64,000 bases of DNA from Psychroserpens sp. SPM9 (GCF_025153525.1 NZ_JANZNR010000001.1:124001-188000), one strand, 5' to 3'. Numbered from the stretch's first letter, positions 54,509 to 63,338 are shown. The notes: generated by a model not told the origin, from the sequence alone. A program made the numbers and translations.

Positions 54509-55735
54509 TTGTACGACTTAGGAATATATCTACTTTCATTTATACTCAAGGTTCTCGCCATCTTTAACACAAAGATTAAATTAGGTGTTAAAGGTCGAAG
54601 GCAAACCTTTGATATTCTGAGGCAAAAAATAAAAAAAGAAAAGCGCACATTTTGGTTTCATTGCGCTTCTTTAGGTGAATATGAACAAGGGCTTCCTGTT
54701 TTTGAAATGCTTCGGCAAACCTATCCTGAACATCAAATTGTTCTTACTTTTTTTTCGCCTTCAGGTTATGAAATACGAAAAAACACAAAGGTCGCAGATG
54801 TTGTTGTCTACCTTCCTTTAGATACCAAGACAAATGCCAAACAATTTCTAGAATTAGTACAACCAGAATTAACCTTATTTGTCAAATATGATATTTGGCC
54901 AAACATTTTACTGGAACTTAAACATCAAAACAGACGTGCTATTTTAATTTCAGCTTTATTTAGAAAGCAGCAGTCGTATTTCAAATTTTATGGCGGAAAA
55001 CGCAAACAAGCATTATTTGCTTTTGAACACATTTTCGTACAGAACGAGAGTTCTAAAATCTTACTGAGCTCTATTGACTACAATCATTCTACGATTGCTG
55101 GCGACACACGATTTGATCGCGTAAGTAATCAATTGACCCAGAATAATAATCTTGATTTTATTTCAGAATTTAAACAACAAAGCACCTGTATTGTTATTGG
55201 AAGTTCCTGGCCTGAAGATGAAGACATTCTTATTCCTTACATAAACAAACATGCTTCTGAACGGTTAAAATTTGTTATCGCACCTCATGAAATAAAAGCG
55301 AATCATATAAAAAACATCTTATCAAAATTAGAGATTGAGGCTGTATTGTTTTCTGAAAAAGACGTAAAAACTATTACCGATTACCATGTATTCATTATTG
55401 ATACCATTGGCTTGCTAACTAAAATTTACAGCTATGCAGATATAGCATACGTTGGTGGCGCCATGGGATCTACGGGTTTACATAATATACTAGAGCCCGC
55501 CGTATTTGGAGTACCAATCGTTATAGGCAAAAACTACGAGAAATTTCCTGAAGCTTCTGTAATGATTGAAAAAGCTGGCGTTATTTCGGTAAAAAACGAG
55601 AGTGATTCAAAAACAGTCTTTGAATCATTAACCTCATCACAATCACTTCGAGAGTCCTTTGGTAGTAAAAATGCTAATTTTATTAAAGAAAATAAAGGAG
55701 CTGTCGTCCAAATCATGGATTACTTACGTATATAG
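54509..55735 (+). CDS. waaA: 3-deoxy-D-manno-octulosonic acid transferase (TTG start)
   Basis: A 408-residue Kdo transferase that adds Kdo to lipid A precursor at the inner membrane. An N-terminal hydrophobic segment (LGIYLLSFILKVLAIF) is followed by the GT30 motif FWFHCASLGEYEQGLP with the catalytic Glu, then TFFSPSGYEI, and AYVGGAMGSTGLHNILEPA (in parts) in the donor site. A stop lies two codons upstream, at 54503, so initiation must be at the TTG at 54509. It lies opposite the DegT-galE operon. Confidence 0.93.
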   Translation: MYDLGIYLLSFILKVLAIFNTKIKLGVKGRRQTFDILRQKIKKEKRTFWFHCASLGEYEQGLPVFEMLRQTYPEHQIVLTFFSPSGYEIRKNTKVADVVVYLPLDTKTNAKQFLELVQPELTLFVKYDIWPNILLELKHQNRRAILISALFRKQQSYFKFYGGKRKQALFAFEHIFVQNESSKILLSSIDYNHSTIAGDTRFDRVSNQLTQNNNLDFISEFKQQSTCIVIGSSWPEDEDILIPYINKHASERLKFVIAPHEIKANHIKNILSKLEIEAVLFSEKDVKTITDYHVFIIDTIGLLTKIYSYADIAYVGGAMGSTGLHNILEPAVFGVPIVIGKNYEKFPEASVMIEKAGVISVKNESDSKTVFESLTSSQSLRESFGSKNANFIKENKGAVVQIMDYLRI

Positions 55736-55844
55736 AACACAATTGAATTGAGAAAAACTTAATAAATGTTAATTTTTTTAACACAAATTCAATTTAAGTT
55801 ATTAATTTCGTGTATTAACAATATTTAACACTAAAACTATTACA

Positions 55845-56216
55845 ATGAAAAAATTGATTTTAAACATCGCATTAGTATTGGCACTTATCGTGTCTGTAAC
55901 ATCATGTAGAGAAACTAAAGAAGGGGCTGAAAATGCAGCAGATGCTGTAGAAAACGCTGCGGAAGAAGCTGGTGACGCTTTAGAAGATGCTGCCGAAGCT
56001 ACAGAAGACGCTTTAGAAGATGCTGCGGAAGACGTTGAAGAAGCTATGGATTCTACTGGAGCTGCGATTAAAGAAGGTGCTAACAAAGTAAAAGAAGGTG
56101 CTGAAAATGCAGTAAACGCTGCTGGTGATGCTATCAAAGAAGGCGCTGACAAAGCTAAAGAAGAAGGTGCTAAAGCCTTAGATAAAGCGTCAGATAAATT
56201 GAAAGAACAACACTAA
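55845..56216 (+). CDS. Ala/Glu-rich repetitive lipoprotein
   Basis: A 123-residue lipoprotein. The lipobox is VSVTSCRET (Cys21). The mature part is a run of amphipathic helix repeats of about 11 residues, for example DALEDAAEATE and DALEDAAEDVE, then Lys-rich units such as IKEGANKVKEG. This resembles LEA/apolipoprotein-like helical proteins. It is followed after 12 bp by a shorter paralogue with a nearly identical signal and first 20 residues. No function is known; a role in envelope stress or as a helical spacer is only a guess. Confidence 0.85.
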   Translation: MKKLILNIALVLALIVSVTSCRETKEGAENAADAVENAAEEAGDALEDAAEATEDALEDAAEDVEEAMDSTGAAIKEGANKVKEGAENAVNAAGDAIKEGADKAKEEGAKALDKASDKLKEQH

Positions 56217-56228
56217 ATTTAATCTTCA

Positions 56229-56468
56229 ATGAAAAAACTTATTTTAAATATCCTATTAGCATTGGCACTTGTAGTGTCTGTAACTTCATGTAGAGAAACT
56301 AAAGAAGGTGCTGACAATGCTGCTGACGCTGTTGAAAATGCTGCGGAAGAAACTGAAGGCGCATTAGAAAAAGCTGGAAAAGCTATTGATAATGCTGTCG
56401 AAGAAACCGAAGAAGCTGCTAAAGCTACTGAAGAAGCCGTAGAAGAAGTAACTGGCGATGACAACTAG
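56229..56468 (+). CDS. Ala/Glu-rich repetitive lipoprotein, shorter paralogue
   Basis: A 79-residue paralogue of the preceding protein. The signal and lipobox (MKKLILNILLALALVVSVTSC) are nearly identical to those of its neighbour, with RETKEGA following. It then has helical 11-residue repeats ending EEVTGDDN, more acidic and without the Lys-rich second half. A terminator lies 18 bp after the stop. The pair arose by recent tandem duplication. Confidence 0.83.
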   Translation: MKKLILNILLALALVVSVTSCRETKEGADNAADAVENAAEETEGALEKAGKAIDNAVEETEEAAKATEEAVEEVTGDDN

Positions 56469-56481
56469 TTTGTCATCAAAA

Positions 56482-56808
56482 TCATAAAAAAAAAGGTCTG
56501 ATTTGTATCAGACCTTTTTTTTGTGAGCTCATAGAAAAACAAAAAACTTCTTTTATACGATTACCAACCAAATCGGGCAGCCCATTATACGAATTGTAAA
56601 TTTTATAGAATTTTGAATTGTGTTTCAATACACCTTCTTCCGAAGCAATCCACACATTACCTAAGCTATCATTCGCAACAGCATATGTAATGCTTTGAGT
56701 GGGCACATTCTCTCCTCTTAACTGACGAAATTCAACAGTATTCTGAGCAGAAGAAAACATCCAAAAAAAGTTAATTAATAATAAAAGGATGTTAGATTTC
56801 GACCTCAA
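56482..56808 (-). pseudogene. Truncated N-terminus of a propeller-type sensor protein
   Basis: About 90 residues look like the start of a two-component regulator propeller/ligand-biosensing protein: a signal-like N-terminus (ending MFSSAQ), then QSITYAVANDSLGNVWIASEEGVLKHN (in parts) and YNSYNGLPDLVGNRIKEVF, the first propeller blade. Intact relatives are many hundreds of residues long. Here the frame runs into the terminator of the facing gene and ends in meaningless sequence (about the last 18 residues). The first usable start is TTG at 56808. I read it as a remnant left after a deletion removed the rest of the gene. Confidence 0.7.
56484..56522. terminator. Intrinsic terminator of the lipoprotein pair
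   Basis: A-run, GGTCTGA, loop TTTGTA, TCAGACC, T8. It overlaps the 3' end of the truncated sensor frame on the other strand. Confidence 0.85.
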
Positions 56809-56823
56809 TATTTATAATTTGTT

Positions 56824-56831
56824 TAGTTTTG
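56824..56831 (+). promoter_or_regulatory. Predicted -7 element of the FGE gene
   Basis: TAGTTTTG is an exact TAnnTTTG match 19 bp before the ATG at 56851. No TTG stands at the usual -33 distance. Confidence 0.45.
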
Positions 56832-56850
56832 AAAGTTAAATGTTTACCTA

Positions 56851-57972
56851 ATGGCTTTTCGAATCCTGATTAAAAATTTATTAGTACTACTCCCTATCTT
56901 ATTTTTTTTCAACTGTAAAACTGAAACTAAAGAAAAAGATATAAAATCATCACTAAAAGAAGAGCGTCCCTATAAGATTTTAAAAGAACAACCATCATCT
57001 ATTACAACACCAGAAGGTATGGTATGGGTTGAAGGAAAAACTTTTTTACAAGGCGCAAAAGCAGGAGATAAATTTGCAATGATGAGAGAAAAACCAGCAC
57101 ATCAAGTTACCGTTGACGGTTTTTTTATTGACATTACTGAAGTAACCAATAAAGCTTTTAAAGCCTTTGTCGAAGCCACAAATTATATCACCGTTGCTGA
57201 ACGTCCTATCGATTGGGAAGCAATGAAAGCAGAACTTCCTGAAGGAACCCCTAAACCTCATGATTCTATTCTTCAACCCGGAAGCTTAATATTTAATAAA
57301 AATGTAAATGCAGTTGCAAATATGGAAAATTATAGCCAGTGGTGGACCTGGAAAATTGGTGCTAATTGGAAACACCCTGAGGGGCCTAATAGTTCAATTG
57401 AAGGTAAAGATGATTATCCTGTTGTTCATATTGCTCTAGAAGACGCTCAAGCCTATTGTAAATGGGCTAATCGTCGATTGCCTACCGAAGCAGAATGGGA
57501 ATCTGCGGCTCAAGGTACAGCAAATGATAATATTTATACTTGGGGTAATAATGATAACGATTTGGTTAAAAATGCAAATACTTGGCAAGGTACATTTCCT
57601 ATAAAAAATGAGAGTATTGATGGTTTTGAACTCATAGCACCTGTTAAGTCTTATGCTCCTAATAGTATTGGACTCTATGATATGATGGGAAATGTTTGGG
57701 AAGTTACAAGTGACCTTTTTAATATCAACTATTATAAAGAATTAGACACTTCTAAGGTTTTAATCAATCCTAAAGGGGCTGCAAAATCTTACAGTCCAGA
57801 TAACCCTTATCAAAAAGAACATGTCATGAAAGGCGGTTCTTTTTTATGTCACGCTTCGTATTGTGCGAGTTTTAGAATTTCAGCAAGAATGGGGGTTAGT
57901 ACAGACTCAGGATCTGATCATACCGGATTTAGAACTGTTGCTACGATAAATATGTTAGAAACCCATAAATAA
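56851..57972 (+). CDS. Formylglycine-generating enzyme (sulfatase-activating), lipoprotein
   Basis: A 373-residue SUMF1/FGE-domain protein with a lipoprotein-like signal (FFFNCKTE). It retains both active-site cysteines, Cys333 and Cys338, in GGSFLCHASYCASFR, plus GMVWVEGKTFLQGA, RRLPTEAEWESAA and DMMGNVWEV. In FGE these residues oxidise a sulfatase Cys to formylglycine. Gliding and other FGE-like lipoproteins usually lack the cysteine pair, so this one is likely an active enzyme that matures sulfatases outside the cytoplasm. No sulfatase gene is in the window; one may lie to the right. Confidence 0.9.
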   Translation: MAFRILIKNLLVLLPILFFFNCKTETKEKDIKSSLKEERPYKILKEQPSSITTPEGMVWVEGKTFLQGAKAGDKFAMMREKPAHQVTVDGFFIDITEVTNKAFKAFVEATNYITVAERPIDWEAMKAELPEGTPKPHDSILQPGSLIFNKNVNAVANMENYSQWWTWKIGANWKHPEGPNSSIEGKDDYPVVHIALEDAQAYCKWANRRLPTEAEWESAAQGTANDNIYTWGNNDNDLVKNANTWQGTFPIKNESIDGFELIAPVKSYAPNSIGLYDMMGNVWEVTSDLFNINYYKELDTSKVLINPKGAAKSYSPDNPYQKEHVMKGGSFLCHASYCASFRISARMGVSTDSGSDHTGFRTVATINMLETHK

Positions 57973-57989
57973 GAGCATTAAATTATTTC

Positions 57990-58033
57990 AAAACAAAAAA
58001 GCCGAAACTTTCGTTTCGGCTTTTCATTTGTAC
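57990..58033 (+). terminator. Intrinsic terminator, copy 1 of a 44-bp direct repeat
   Basis: The stem AAAAGCCGAAAC, loop TTTC, GTTTCGGCTTTT ends the FGE gene (15 bp after its stop). The 44-bp block recurs exactly 165 bp downstream. Confidence 0.9.
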
Positions 58034-58105
58034 TGAAGACGGGAATTGCCAATGGCGAGTCCCATATCAACATTGTGAGAAAAGCCAATCCAAAGATTTG
58101 GATTT

Positions 58106-58166
58106 CTTTTTTGTTTTCAAAATCATTTCTGAAGTAAAACTTCCAACGATTTTGAAAACAAAAAAG
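58106..58166. repeat. Perfect 19-bp inverted repeat with inner hairpin
   Basis: CTTTTTTGTTTTCAAAATC (58106-58124) is mirrored exactly at 58148-58166. The 23-nt loop contains GAAGT-AAA-ACTTC. The right arm overlaps the second terminator copy. The arm pairing competes with the terminator stem only at its A-run. Confidence 0.85.
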
Positions 58167-58198
58167 CCGAAACTTTCGTTTCGGCTTTTCATTTGTAC
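58155..58198 (+). terminator. Terminator copy 2 (exact 44-bp duplicate)
   Basis: Identical to 57990-58033 over 44 bp, including the 12-bp terminator stem. It lies in non-coding DNA with no gene of its own upstream. Confidence 0.85.
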
Positions 58199-58490
58199 AC
58201 TACATGGGCCTATTCTCGAATCAAACCCTCAATTTATTTATATCACTAATTAATCTAAATAAATGAGGATAATTACAGAAAATAATAGGTTTCATAAACA
58301 TCAATTAAAACTTAAATAATTACGAAATCATAGGCTAATTCTAGCCTTGATTGGTCTAGCCGGTTTGTTTTTAGTCAAAATAGGTTTAATGAAAATCAAA
58401 CATTTAGTATAGGAATATATTCAACAAGTATATTATATATATTGTATTTGTTAAATAGACTTTACTGTTTTTTATTAAAACGAATTTACC
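58199..58490. other. AT-rich non-coding leader region
   Basis: No gene is seen. There is an imperfect inverted repeat CCTCA(A)TTTATTTA / TAAATAAATGAGG (about 58227-58266) and a small GGCTA-ATTC-TAGCC hairpin near 58333. The region leads to the S74 protein gene; no exact TAnnTTTG is found close to its ATG. Confidence 0.5.
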
Positions 58491-60173
58491 ATGAATAAGC
58501 TGTTATTTATCTCACTATTATTTCCTGCTTTACTTTTTGCGCAAGTAGGTATTGGAACCACTTCACCTAATTCATCTTTAGATATTAGATCCTCTAATCA
58601 AGCTACACCAGCAAATACAGATGGAATTTTAATTCCTAAGGTTGATACCTTTCCTGCAACTGACCCTAATACACCTCAGGACGGTATCCTAATTTATCTA
58701 ACGACTAATGCAACACACAATAGTATTGCATATACCAAAGGGTTTCATTATTGGGATGACACAGCGACTCGTTGGGTTCCACTGTCAAGTATAGAACGAA
58801 TTAATGATTTATTAGATGGTAAATCTGATGTAGACGGATCTAATGATGGCTCCTCCATTTTTCTTGGAATTGGTGCTGGTGAAAATGATGATAGTTCACA
58901 TAATAAAAATATAGGAATCGGATATCAATCTCTTAATTCTACTGTAGGTGCTGATGCCAACGACCCAGAAGGTATAAATAACGTCGCTATTGGTTTTCAA
59001 TCCCTAAGATTAAATACTACTGGCAGACAAAATGTTGGGATTGGATCTTTTACCTTAGATGAGAACACAACAGGATTTAACAATACTGCAGTCGGACATA
59101 ATGCCCTTAATTCAAACGTTGACGGCTTAAGAAATACTGCCTTAGGTCAATCTGCTCTATCATCAAATATAAGTGGAAATAACAATACTGCTGTGGGAGG
59201 AGCCGCACTTTCATCAAATACTTCTGGTTTATCAAATGTCGCTATTGGTGCTTTCTCATTGACTAGAAACGAAACTGGAATCAATAACGTTGCCGCTGGA
59301 AATCAAAGCCTTAGATTTAATTTAGATGGAAGTGGAAATGTTGCATTAGGTGATTATGCTGGACGATCTCTGGATGATACTAGTGGAACGGTTCATGATA
59401 ACAATGTCTACATAGGTAGTAGAGCTGGTGATTCTGATGTAGAGTCATCTAATAATGTTTATATAGGGTTTCAAGCTGGTGCTGGTAATTATAATCCAGA
59501 AGACAATACTGGGACTGCTGAAACCAAAAGTGGTAATATCTTTATTGGATTTCAAGCTGGACTTAGTGAAACCACAAGTAATAAATTAATCATATCAAAT
59601 TCTGATACCGATATTTCAAACTCTCTTATATATGGCAACTTTGGCAACAATAAACTTAGAGTTAATGATTTTCTCGGAATAGGAAAGAATGCTACCACAA
59701 ATGCATTAGAAGTTAACGGCGAAGCTTCTAAAACTACAGCTGGAGCCTTTATAGCTAATAGTGATCGTAGACTTAAAAAAAATATTAACACTATTAAAGG
59801 AGAAACAGCACTCGAAACGTTAAATAAATTACGTGGTGTGACTTATGAATGGAATGATAATAGTACTGGAAATAACAGACCAAAAGGCATCCAATATGGA
59901 TTTATTGCTCAAGAACTTAGGGAAGTATTTCCTGAAAAAGTCTCTCAAGATAAACTCGGATTTTATCAAACAGCTTATGGTGATTATGATGCTTTTTTTG
60001 TTGAAGCCATTAAGGAACTTCATGATAAAATTAAAAGATTGGAACTTGAAAATAACAGATTAAAACAAGCAGAAAACAAACTTCAGGAATTGGAAGCAAG
60101 ACTCTTAAGTCTTGAAAGTACAGCAAACAAAATTGAATCTTCAATTATACTAAGTGATTCGGGAGGTAAATGA
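58491..60173 (+). CDS. Exported repeat protein with C-terminal S74 intramolecular chaperone
   Basis: A 560-residue exported protein. The signal peptide ends LLFAQ, followed by VGIGTTSPNSSLDIRS, a start typical of tail-fibre-like Bacteroidota proteins. Residues about 120-350 contain degenerate repeats of NTAVGxxAL-SN-x-GxxN type, as in trimeric beta-helical fibres. The S74 peptidase/chaperone domain starts near residue 423 at NSDRRLKKNI, with Ser and Lys of the predicted self-cleavage dyad, and contains YGFIAQELREVFPE. A coiled coil ends the protein. It likely forms a trimeric surface fibre; no T9SS domain is present. Confidence 0.88.
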   Translation: MNKLLFISLLFPALLFAQVGIGTTSPNSSLDIRSSNQATPANTDGILIPKVDTFPATDPNTPQDGILIYLTTNATHNSIAYTKGFHYWDDTATRWVPLSSIERINDLLDGKSDVDGSNDGSSIFLGIGAGENDDSSHNKNIGIGYQSLNSTVGADANDPEGINNVAIGFQSLRLNTTGRQNVGIGSFTLDENTTGFNNTAVGHNALNSNVDGLRNTALGQSALSSNISGNNNTAVGGAALSSNTSGLSNVAIGAFSLTRNETGINNVAAGNQSLRFNLDGSGNVALGDYAGRSLDDTSGTVHDNNVYIGSRAGDSDVESSNNVYIGFQAGAGNYNPEDNTGTAETKSGNIFIGFQAGLSETTSNKLIISNSDTDISNSLIYGNFGNNKLRVNDFLGIGKNATTNALEVNGEASKTTAGAFIANSDRRLKKNINTIKGETALETLNKLRGVTYEWNDNSTGNNRPKGIQYGFIAQELREVFPEKVSQDKLGFYQTAYGDYDAFFVEAIKELHDKIKRLELENNRLKQAENKLQELEARLLSLESTANKIESSIILSDSGGK

Positions 60174-60200
60174 ACAAAGACATTATTCAATTTTTATATT

Positions 60201-60236
60201 AATTAATAAGGCTTGCATCTGCAAGCCTTATTAATT
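60201..60236. terminator. Long palindrome/terminator between convergent genes
   Basis: A perfect 17-bp inverted repeat, AATTAATAAGGCTTGCA with TGCAAGCCTTATTAATT around a TC loop. It probably terminates both the S74 gene and the facing symporter gene, though T-tracts are short. Confidence 0.65.
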
Positions 60237-60263
60237 ATGTCTACTGTATTCACTTATTTAAAG

Positions 60264-61922
60264 TTAAGCGTAGTAAATGTAAACACTAATAACTATAAGT
60301 ACGATTAAAACTCCTGTAAGCTTGGCATGTTTCCATGGTGTAATATCTACTTCTTGGGTGAACTTTTGTTCATAGGCAATTGCTCTCGGTTTAAAATAAC
60401 CAATGATGAGCATGATTAAGATATTAAGTAAAAATAAAATAGCCATAATGTGTAGAAAGTGCGGATAAGCATCTACTTCAATGGCTTTTAATGCTTCAGA
60501 AGATGTAATGCCGTTAAGACTGGCTTCAGTTAAAGCATTTTCAACTCTATTAGGACGGATAAAAAATTCGCTTATTATATAAAATATTGATCCCGACAAC
60601 AAACCTACTTTAGCCGCTATTGCTGGAACTCGTTTAGTCACAAAACCAACAAATATAATAGTCAAAATAGGGATACTGTAAACACCATTTACTTGTTGTA
60701 GATAACTAAAAATACTATCCAAATCTGATAAAAAAGGAGCTATTAACATCGCACCAATAGCTAAAATAACCCCAAAAAGTTTTCCGTATTTTACTGTCGT
60801 TTTTTCATCGGCTTCCTTATTAATATGCGCTTTATAAATATCAATACCAAACAAAGTCACCGAACTATTGAGTACACTATTAAAAGAGCTTAAAATAGCA
60901 CCAAAAAGAACTGCAGCAAAGAAACCTATCAATTCTGGTGGGAGCACTCTTTTAACTAATTCGCCATAGGCTTGATCTGGTGTAGAAACATCTAACAATC
61001 CTTTTTGATTCATGTAAAATGCTACAATACCTGGAACAACAACAATTAAAGGTCCTAATATTTTGATAAATGAACCAAGGAGAAGTCCTTTTTGACCTTC
61101 CTGAAGATTTTTAGCACCTAAGGCTCTTTGAATGATTTGCTGATTGGTTCCCCAATAAAACAACTGAACCAACATCATACCTGTAAATATCGTAACAAAT
61201 GGTACTGATGCTGTTTTATCTCCTATTGAGTTAAACTTCTCTGGAATCTCTGTTTGTAAATTCGTTATTCCATCTAATAAACTTCCACCTCCTACGATTA
61301 TTAAACCAAAAATTGGAATTAATATTCCTCCAATTAATAATCCAATAGCGTTTATAGAATCTGATACTGCTACAGCTTTTAATCCACCAAAAACAGCATA
61401 GACAGAACCAATAATTCCAATGGCCCAAATACAAATCCATAGTGCTGCTTTTTCGGATACACCCAGAAGTTCTGGCACGTCGAACATGCCACTTATAGCT
61501 AAAGATCCGGAATAAAGAATTGTTGGTAGTAATACCACTACATATCCTGTAAGAAATAATCCAGAGGTTAGTGTTTTTGTGGCGACATCAAATCGTTTAG
61601 CTAAAAATTGAGGAATTGTAGTTAATCCTCCTTTTAAGTATTTAGGCAATAAGTAAAGCGCTGTTACTACCATTGCGATAGCAGCTAAGGTTTCCCAAGC
61701 CATTACCAATATCCCTTCAGAATATGCTGCGCCATTGAGACCAACTAACTGTTCTGTAGATAAATTAGTTAATAATAATGATCCTGCAATGACTCCTGCT
61801 GTTAAACTTCTTCCTCCAAGAAAATAACCATCAGATGATGACTCATCAGTTTTACGGGTTGCATAATAAGAGATTATGGCTACGAGCACTGTAAAGCCAA
61901 CAAATGAAATTAGTCCTATCAT
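60264..61922 (-). CDS. Sodium:solute symporter (SSS family)
   Basis: A 552-residue transporter with about 14 TM segments of the SLC5/SSS family. Visible signatures include YFLGGRSLTAGVIAGSLLLTNLSTEQLVG (read in parts) in TM1-2, AVFGGLKAVAVSDSINAIG, and GFFAAVLFGAILSSFNSVLNS. Members use Na+ to drive uptake of sugars, myo-inositol or carboxylates; the Bacteroidota branch with this pattern is often linked to sugar import in polysaccharide-use loci. T9SS proteins are encoded directly upstream on the same strand. The exact substrate is unknown. Confidence 0.93.
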   Translation of the reverse strand: MIGLISFVGFTVLVAIISYYATRKTDESSSDGYFLGGRSLTAGVIAGSLLLTNLSTEQLVGLNGAAYSEGILVMAWETLAAIAMVVTALYLLPKYLKGGLTTIPQFLAKRFDVATKTLTSGLFLTGYVVVLLPTILYSGSLAISGMFDVPELLGVSEKAALWICIWAIGIIGSVYAVFGGLKAVAVSDSINAIGLLIGGILIPIFGLIIVGGGSLLDGITNLQTEIPEKFNSIGDKTASVPFVTIFTGMMLVQLFYWGTNQQIIQRALGAKNLQEGQKGLLLGSFIKILGPLIVVVPGIVAFYMNQKGLLDVSTPDQAYGELVKRVLPPELIGFFAAVLFGAILSSFNSVLNSSVTLFGIDIYKAHINKEADEKTTVKYGKLFGVILAIGAMLIAPFLSDLDSIFSYLQQVNGVYSIPILTIIFVGFVTKRVPAIAAKVGLLSGSIFYIISEFFIRPNRVENALTEASLNGITSSEALKAIEVDAYPHFLHIMAILFLLNILIMLIIGYFKPRAIAYEQKFTQEVDITPWKHAKLTGVLIVLIVISVYIYYA

Positions 61923-61982
61923 AGTAAGCGCTATTTTTAAGATGTTTAATGAGGTTAAACTATTATATTTCCATGTTGAAAT

Positions 61983-62022
61983 AAAAAAACTGGGATTCCA
62001 TTTTACAATTGAAACCCCAGTT
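61983..62022 (-). terminator. Intrinsic terminator of the T9SS protein gene
   Basis: The minus strand has AACTGGGGTTTC, a loop, GGAATCCCAGTT (12 pairs with two G-U) and T7, 17 bp after the stop. Confidence 0.8.
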
Positions 62023-62038
62023 AAAGTCGCTTTATTAA

Positions 62039-63265
62039 TTATTCAACCAACAACTTTTTTATTACTGATGCTTTAGAGCCACTTGTAACTTTCACTAAGT
62101 AACTACCACTATTTAAAGTCGATACATCAATTGTATTTAAATTTTCAAAATATTTTAAAATACTTCGGCCTTGAATATCAATAATTTCAACTGAACTTAA
62201 ATCGTGAACACCTTTAATATTTAAAATATTCTTACTAGGGTTTGGATATAACACTAAGTTATTGAACACACTATTTTCAACATTCAAATTAGGCTCTTTA
62301 TTGAACTCTATTCTGTCAATGATAAAGTTACCTTCAGATGCTCCATTATTGGTTACATCATCATTTTCTGTATCTCTTACGATAATTTGAAAATCTTGCA
62401 CAAACCCTATCCATTCATCTGGTCTTGCGATTGCTAAGTTTACCGATAAAGTTTCAAACTCAGTCATGCTTTGACTAATAGCAGCATTGGTGCCAACATA
62501 AGCAGTGTAGCCATCTGCTGGATATCTAAACTGAATTCTCACTTGGTTATTCAATGCAGATTCATTTTTGTAAACAATATGAATAAAATCATTTTCTTCA
62601 GCTTCAACTGAATTTTCGCCCTGCACTATCTTAGCCGCAGCATCAACTTCTGGAACTAAGGTAAGTAGACCTCCTGAGACACTTATAATGCTATTTGTTT
62701 CTGACCATCCTTCAGTGTCGCCGTCTGTATTAAATTCATACATTGTTTTTTCAGGCCTTGTTCCTGCAGGAATTTCAGATAAAAACTCGATTTTATCAAT
62801 TTCTATCGTTTCTCCGTCGCTGACATGATTAGTACCTGCTGTTGTTCCGTCATCATCTTTAAACTGAAATCTAATATCGTCTTCAATACCAGACCATTCG
62901 GCATCTGTCACATCGATGTAATAGGTAACAAAATCAGTTTCTGAAGGGTCTAACACTGCTGGTTTATAAACATATCCACCTGCAGCTTTTGGAATTCTTA
63001 CTCTAACATAAGATGGTCCTCCAGCGCTTATTCTTAATGTAATTGCTGCAATGGTATTGGCATCGGCATCTATTCCAGAAGCGGTATTAGTTAGATTTGG
63101 ATTGTTGCCACCATTTGTTGTCAAAGTCCATGCATCTGGACCAACTGCAGCAGTACATCCTCCTCCTTTTACCCAGCCGTCTTCGGTATTTGTAAAGTCC
63201 CACGGACCTTGAGCCATAGCCATGATTGGAATCACCAATAATAGTAATAGTATGTGTTTTTTCAT
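62039..63265 (-). CDS. T9SS-secreted protein with two beta-sandwich domains
   Basis: A 408-residue secreted protein. The signal peptide ends MAMAQ (start at the ATG at 63265; a longer frame to 63301 is less likely). Two domains of about 150 residues resemble carbohydrate-binding beta-sandwiches (first near WDFTNTEDGWVKGGG; second near MYEFNTDGDTEGWSETN). The last 75 residues are a type A T9SS sorting domain (LYPNPSKNILNIKG, IIDIQGRSIL, GSYLVKVTS). No catalytic motif is visible. It shares the second domain with the next gene, so the two are tandem paralogues. Probably a secreted glycan-binding protein. Confidence 0.85.
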   Translation of the reverse strand: MKKHILLLLLVIPIMAMAQGPWDFTNTEDGWVKGGGCTAAVGPDAWTLTTNGGNNPNLTNTASGIDADANTIAAITLRISAGGPSYVRVRIPKAAGGYVYKPAVLDPSETDFVTYYIDVTDAEWSGIEDDIRFQFKDDDGTTAGTNHVSDGETIEIDKIEFLSEIPAGTRPEKTMYEFNTDGDTEGWSETNSIISVSGGLLTLVPEVDAAAKIVQGENSVEAEENDFIHIVYKNESALNNQVRIQFRYPADGYTAYVGTNAAISQSMTEFETLSVNLAIARPDEWIGFVQDFQIIVRDTENDDVTNNGASEGNFIIDRIEFNKEPNLNVENSVFNNLVLYPNPSKNILNIKGVHDLSSVEIIDIQGRSILKYFENLNTIDVSTLNSGSYLVKVTSGSKASVIKKLLVE

Positions 63266-63338
63266 AATTTCTTGTGTTGATTTAGTTAGTAAATTCAACA
63301 TAGTAATTAAGCTATGGCAGGTTTGGGAATTGACTTTA

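Noticed and set aside
55802-56464. Ser/Ala-rich open frames antisense to the two lipoproteins
   Set aside because: They are complements of the Ala/Glu repeat codons and have no signal, motif or start context.
59000-59560. Regularly spaced similar segments that could suggest a CRISPR array or DNA tandem repeat
   Set aside because: They are degenerate protein repeats (NTAVGxxAL) in an open frame; the nucleotide sequence varies and there are no constant repeats with unique spacers.
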